Positions 60,913-64,000 of a DNA stretch of 64,000 nucleotides are shown here, one piece after another. Location: contig CAKOJN010000001.1 of NCBI GenBank assembly GCA_934090685.1, positions 155,452 through 219,451 of the forward strand, read 5' to 3'. The notes under the pieces were generated by a model. The model was not told where the DNA came from and did no database searches. It saw only the letters and a list, made by a program, of their open reading frames with translations. Both the position numbers and the translations under genes were made by a program. Every line of letters starts with the position of its first letter. The stretch's first letter is position 1. The stretch comes from an uncultured Bacilli bacterium (GTDB lineage: Bacteria; Bacillota_I; Bacilli_A; RF39; UBA660).

Positions 60913-61671
60913 TTATTTTTCATTTAAATAAATTACATTTAATACATCTTTTAATTGTTCTAATGTATATCTTTCATTTTCATTTAAACTAAGACAATTC
61001 ATAATAATTTTATTTAATTTGATACTCACATCATTTCTAATTTTGTTTACATCTTTTAATTTGTTTTTCTTTTGATTTAATATTTCATTATAAGTAACTT
61101 CCTTATATAATGTTACATTTGTAAGCAATTCATACATTAATATACCTAACGAATAAATATCATTAGAATATTTAGCAATTTTTGTTGATAACAATTCAGG
61201 ACTAGAACAATTCAAACTTGCAAATAAAACTTTCTCATTAATCAATGTACAACTTCCAAAATCAATAAAATAAATGTTATCATGATCTATCATTATATTT
61301 GATCTTTTAATATCACAATGAACATAACCATTACTTTTTAATTCAATAAGTAACTCTATAGTACATAATATAATTTTCAAAACGCTTTTAACAGAAAAAT
61401 TATTAATTTTATTTAAAGTAACACCATTAATGTAGTCATATAAGATATATTTATTTTTTTTATATGCAACAATATTGGAAACATGCTTGTTTTTTAATAA
61501 ACTTAATATAAATATTTCATTATTAATTGCATGTTCATAAGATTTATTAGATAAAATGTTTTCTTTAAGAAAATATAATTTATTATGCCTTTCTAAAATC
61601 ATATAGTGAAATTTATAATTTTTTTCATCTATTACATTAAATATTTTATTATCTATAACAAACGTTTTCAT
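60913..61671 (-). CDS. Hanks-type Ser/Thr protein kinase, soluble
   Basis: 252 residues with no membrane segment or PASTA repeats. Likely complete kinase residues: beta-3 Lys in YFLKENIL, helix-C Glu in NNEIFILSLL, catalytic loop YVHCDIKRSNIMI, DFG in YFIDFGSC, a CSSPELL activation-segment end and SNDIYSLGILMYELLT. The glycine loop is not conserved. AGGAG lies four bases before the ATG. It is the last gene of the cassette, 11 bases after the ADP-ribosylglycohydrolase gene, so phosphorylation is probably tied to ADP-ribosylation here (inference). Confidence 0.88.
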   Translation of the reverse strand: MKTFVIDNKIFNVIDEKNYKFHYMILERHNKLYFLKENILSNKSYEHAINNEIFILSLLKNKHVSNIVAYKKNKYILYDYINGVTLNKINNFSVKSVLKIILCTIELLIELKSNGYVHCDIKRSNIMIDHDNIYFIDFGSCTLINEKVLFASLNCSSPELLSTKIAKYSNDIYSLGILMYELLTNVTLYKEVTYNEILNQKKNKLKDVNKIRNDVSIKLNKIIMNCLSLNENERYTLEQLKDVLNVIYLNEK

Positions 61672-61682
61672 AAATCTCCTTT

Positions 61683-62648
61683 TTATATATGATATAAAGG
61701 TTTATTTTCTATATTAAGATTTTTTTTATATTTTTCAATTAGTGTATCTATCAATTCTCTTTTTTTGATTTTTTCTAACCATCGTTTAGGAATACTATTA
61801 TATCCATATATTAACCCAGCAATAGATCCAGTTATAGCACCAATCGTATCTGTATCATTTCCTAAATTAATAGATTTAACAATAGCTTCCTCATAATTAT
61901 TGGTAGTAAGTATAGACCAAATTACTGCCTCTAATGTACTAACAACATAACCAGAAGAACGAATATCATCTATGTTTATTTCATGAATTTTCTTAGATAA
62001 AATCCTTTCATATTTATAAATTACATCTTGCGAAAAATATTTTTGATAATCAAAATTACACATCGCATAATATGCTTGAAACTTATTTTTTCCAGACATT
62101 AATTCATATAAATATCTATTATAAATAACACATCCAAGTTTACTTATATCATGAGCATGTGTCAAAGCAGAACAATCAGAAATAATTTCAACCGATTTAT
62201 CATCACTATAATCTAGAGAATTTAAATAAAGTGAAACAGGTAACATTCTCATCAAAGAACCATTTCCGTTATCTCTTTCTGTTATTCCACCACAATCAAT
62301 TGCCTTTAAAGATGATCTCGCATATTTTGATAATGCTCTAGCAGTTGCATTACCAATATCAAAAACAGTATCTGTAGCAGTATAGTCAGCCTCAAAATAC
62401 CAATTGACAAATTTTTTCATCATATCTTCATAATCTATTCCTCTATTTTCTTGAATAGAATCTAAAGTTGCTAGAGTCATAGAAGTATCATCGCTCCAAG
62501 TACCTTCTGGCACGTTGTGACTGCCATATCCAATCATTTCTTTTAGTTGATTATTCTTCAAATTTCTTTGAGTAAATTCAATCGGAACACCCATAGCATC
62601 ACCAACAATAAAACCATAAATGCTAGATTGTATGATATCATTCTTCAT
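61683..62648 (-). CDS. ADP-ribosylglycohydrolase (DraG family)
   Basis: 321 residues from the ATG at 62648, with AGAGG six bases upstream; an ATG two codons earlier touches that site. DraG-type enzymes remove ADP-ribose from arginine (or other groups) using two Mg ions. The metal ligands are in WSDDTSMTLA and GNDTDTIGAITG. GFIVGDAMGVPIEF, NGNGSLMRMLP and LTHAHDISK are other family motifs. It follows the 73-residue gene directly. In this place it is the obvious eraser or antitoxin for the transferase encoded upstream. Confidence 0.93.
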   Translation of the reverse strand: MKNDIIQSSIYGFIVGDAMGVPIEFTQRNLKNNQLKEMIGYGSHNVPEGTWSDDTSMTLATLDSIQENRGIDYEDMMKKFVNWYFEADYTATDTVFDIGNATARALSKYARSSLKAIDCGGITERDNGNGSLMRMLPVSLYLNSLDYSDDKSVEIISDCSALTHAHDISKLGCVIYNRYLYELMSGKNKFQAYYAMCNFDYQKYFSQDVIYKYERILSKKIHEINIDDIRSSGYVVSTLEAVIWSILTTNNYEEAIVKSINLGNDTDTIGAITGSIAGLIYGYNSIPKRWLEKIKKRELIDTLIEKYKKNLNIENKPLYHI

Positions 62649-62650
62649 AT

Positions 62651-62872
62651 TCATCCTCTTTTCCTGGGAAACAAATCTTCAAAAAAAGCATCATCTTTAT
62701 GTTCCTGTAAGTATTCAATATTCCTTTGATCTTGAATTTTCTTATTTTCTGCATATTCTTGAATTTCTTTTGCAGTTAATTCTTTTCCATTAATATCTTT
62801 AATTTTAGGTTCTTCATTAAATTCATCCATATCAAACCTAGTTATTTTTTTAAATTTATCTTCACAATTCAT
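62651..62872 (-). CDS. small charged protein between ADP-ribosyltransferase and DraG genes
   Basis: 73 residues, very rich in Glu, Lys and Asp, with no hydrophobic core (DEFNEEPKIKDINGKELT, IQEYAENKKIQDQRNIEYLQ). Ends in TGA within the ribosome site of the DraG gene. GGAGG lies seven bases before its ATG, 31 bases after the transferase stop. Size and place suggest an immunity, chaperone or adaptor protein; no homologue recognised. Confidence 0.65.
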   Translation of the reverse strand: MNCEDKFKKITRFDMDEFNEEPKIKDINGKELTAKEIQEYAENKKIQDQRNIEYLQEHKDDAFFEDLFPRKRG

Positions 62873-62903
62873 TTTTTAACCTCCATTAATTAATTGTCTA
62901 TAC

Positions 62904-64000
62904 TTATGGAATTATGGTAGTATATACAAATATTTGATCTCCGATAACATCTACAGCGTCCAAAATCTGTCTGTTACCTGTTCCAACTTGCAACAATAAT
63001 TCACATTCATTATCATATGTCGAATGCTTTCCTAAAAATGATCCCTTTGTTCCTGCAGGCACTCTTACAACCTCAACAACTTTTTTATTTGTAAAACCTT
63101 TTCCAAAAACTGGAGTAGTACTAAGAAAAGCATTATCAGAAATAATTTTTGTTCCCCCACAAATTTGACTAATATTTTCCTTTGTGGCACCTGCTTCAAA
63201 TCCATATTTTTTTAGAATATAATCTAAATTATTTGTACCTCTAAATAATATTAAATCATCAGAAATTTCTATTTTATCTAGTGCTGAAACTAAAGCGGTT
63301 ACATTTTCTTTCAATTCTTTACTCAATTGATCACTTTTTTCTCGCAAATATGGATTCATGAAATCAAAATCGCTACCCGTATAACTTTTCATACCAACAT
63401 AACCCAAAGGATTTGAGGAATTTTTAAGATTTTCCCAATATTCAATATCTCTACGAAAAAATAATTCGCATTCACTTTCAGTTGTTAACAATTTATATTT
63501 TTTATCCTCGCCAAATATACTTAAAACTTCTTGAACACGATTATTAACATAGGAATTACGTTTTTTTATCAATTCTTCTGGATTATTATCAAACATATTT
63601 ACTCTTCTAAAATTCTCAGCAGGATTTAATTCTATTTTTGATTGCAATATTGTTGCTCTTGCAGTTACAGCTTGAGGAGAATAATATCCATATGTTTTAT
63701 TAATATTTTCTAAAGCTTCTTCTAAAGTATTACCGTACTTTTTAATTTGTTTTATATCACTAAGACATAATTCATCTGAAATATCAGAAAATGCATATTG
63801 TTTTTTTATATTACTTAATCTTATTTTAGATGGATCATCCTTTATTATGTTAGAAGCACTAAAAGTTGGTGAAATTTCTTCTGAAAATTTACTGAAGTCA
63901 AAAGTTTCAATAGTTGGTGTTACATCATCTAAATCAATAAAACTTTTTTCACTTGGTATCTCTTGTGCTTTTTTAATTGTCGAAGCATCTTCTGGCACTT
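62904..64000 (-). CDS. ADP-ribosyltransferase (R-S-E, ExE type), 5' end beyond the window
   Basis: About 365 codons visible; the frame is open to the edge. The first possible start inside (GTG at 63998) has no visible site, so the gene probably begins outside. The C-terminal 120 residues form a clostridial-type transferase fold: Arg in ILFRGTNN (about 253), the S-T-T strand in AFLSTTPVF (about 293), and the bi-glutamic loop in DNECELLLQ (Glu 331 and 333). The ExE form usually marks arginine-specific enzymes (C2, iota, VIP2), although some GTPase-modifying types differ. The preceding 240 residues are helical and unknown. No signal peptide can be judged. Confidence 0.85.
   Translation of the reverse strand, partial: VPEDASTIKKAQEIPSEKSFIDLDDVTPTIETFDFSKFSEEISPTFSASNIIKDDPSKIRLSNIKKQYAFSDISDELCLSDIKQIKKYGNTLEEALENINKTYGYYSPQAVTARATILQSKIELNPAENFRRVNMFDNNPEELIKKRNSYVNNRVQEVLSIFGEDKKYKLLTTESECELFFRRDIEYWENLKNSSNPLGYVGMKSYTGSDFDFMNPYLREKSDQLSKELKENVTALVSALDKIEISDDLILFRGTNNLDYILKKYGFEAGATKENISQICGGTKIISDNAFLSTTPVFGKGFTNKKVVEVVRVPAGTKGSFLGKHSTYDNECELLLQVGTGNRQILDAVDVIGDQIFVYTTIIP

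Noticed and set aside
1..64000. CRISPR array, rRNA operon, prophage or insertion sequence
   Set aside because: No regularly spaced repeats, no rRNA-like sequence and no transposase, integrase or phage structural genes were recognised.

Overview
The window reads as a chromosomal segment of a very AT-rich, Gram-positive-type member of the Bacillota. Shine-Dalgarno sites close to AGGAGG precede most genes. TGA acts as a stop (for example at the end of infB), so this is the standard bacterial code and not the Mycoplasma code. Bacillota traits are a leuS T-box leader, PrsA, MurT/GatD, the order ecfA1-ecfA2-ecfT-truA, RNase J, ScpAB, and a spoVAC-spoVAD-spoVAE locus with YjcZ-like mini-proteins that points to endospore formation. 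An uncultured gut-type Bacilli lineage is my best guess, by inference only. I saw no transposase, integrase, CRISPR array or rRNA.

Layout. 1-1.6 kb: two small membrane-protein genes and a kinase-like gene. 1.7-5.9 kb: the rimP-nusA-rnpM(ylxR)-infB-rbfA translation/transcription operon, with a RimP that has only the N-terminal domain and no ylxQ. 6-11.8 kb: an unusual cluster of a ClpA/B D1-like AAA+ protein, a Y-family polymerase, a divergent ATP-grasp-like protein and a ClpX-like AAA+ protein. 11.8-23.4 kb: M3-type peptidase, PrsW-like protease with zinc ribbons, serS, mini-proteins, prsA, recX, CofE-like, transglutaminase-like and leucine-rich-repeat genes. 23.5-28.4 kb: tRNA-Leu(CAA), then an accessory stretch of small unknown genes, a candidate hydrophobic peptide/antisense pair, a gene remnant, and two paralogous kinase-like genes. 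28.4-32.5 kb: scpA/scpB and spoVA. 32.6-35.5 kb: tRNA-Glu(CTC) inside an inverted repeat, and murT/gatD. 35.6-42 kb: a pilin-like surface protein, an amino-acid ABC importer, pssA/psd and a YhcG-type nuclease-fold gene. 42-60.8 kb: T-box-controlled leuS, GH31 enzyme, HerA-like ATPase, ECF module with truA, second pilin, engB, nrnA, ackA, thiI/cysteine desulfurase and an RNase J2-like gene. 60.9-64 kb: a likely operon of ADP-ribosyltransferase, small protein, ADP-ribosylglycohydrolase (DraG type) and Ser/Thr kinase, cut by the window edge.

The most interesting candidate system is that right-edge cassette: a toxin-type R-S-E ADP-ribosyltransferase, its presumptive reversing hydrolase and an apparently complete protein kinase in one transcription unit. 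Second is the split-Clp-like pair around the Y-family polymerase. Several household genes look degenerate at catalytic positions (GatD, EcfA1, RNase J, GH31), which may be a lineage-wide trend of enzyme decay or repurposing.

Promoters across the window share one form: TTGACT-like -35, about 17 bases, and an extended -10 (TGN directly before TANNAT). Convergent gene ends are closely packed and often share or embed hairpin terminators.
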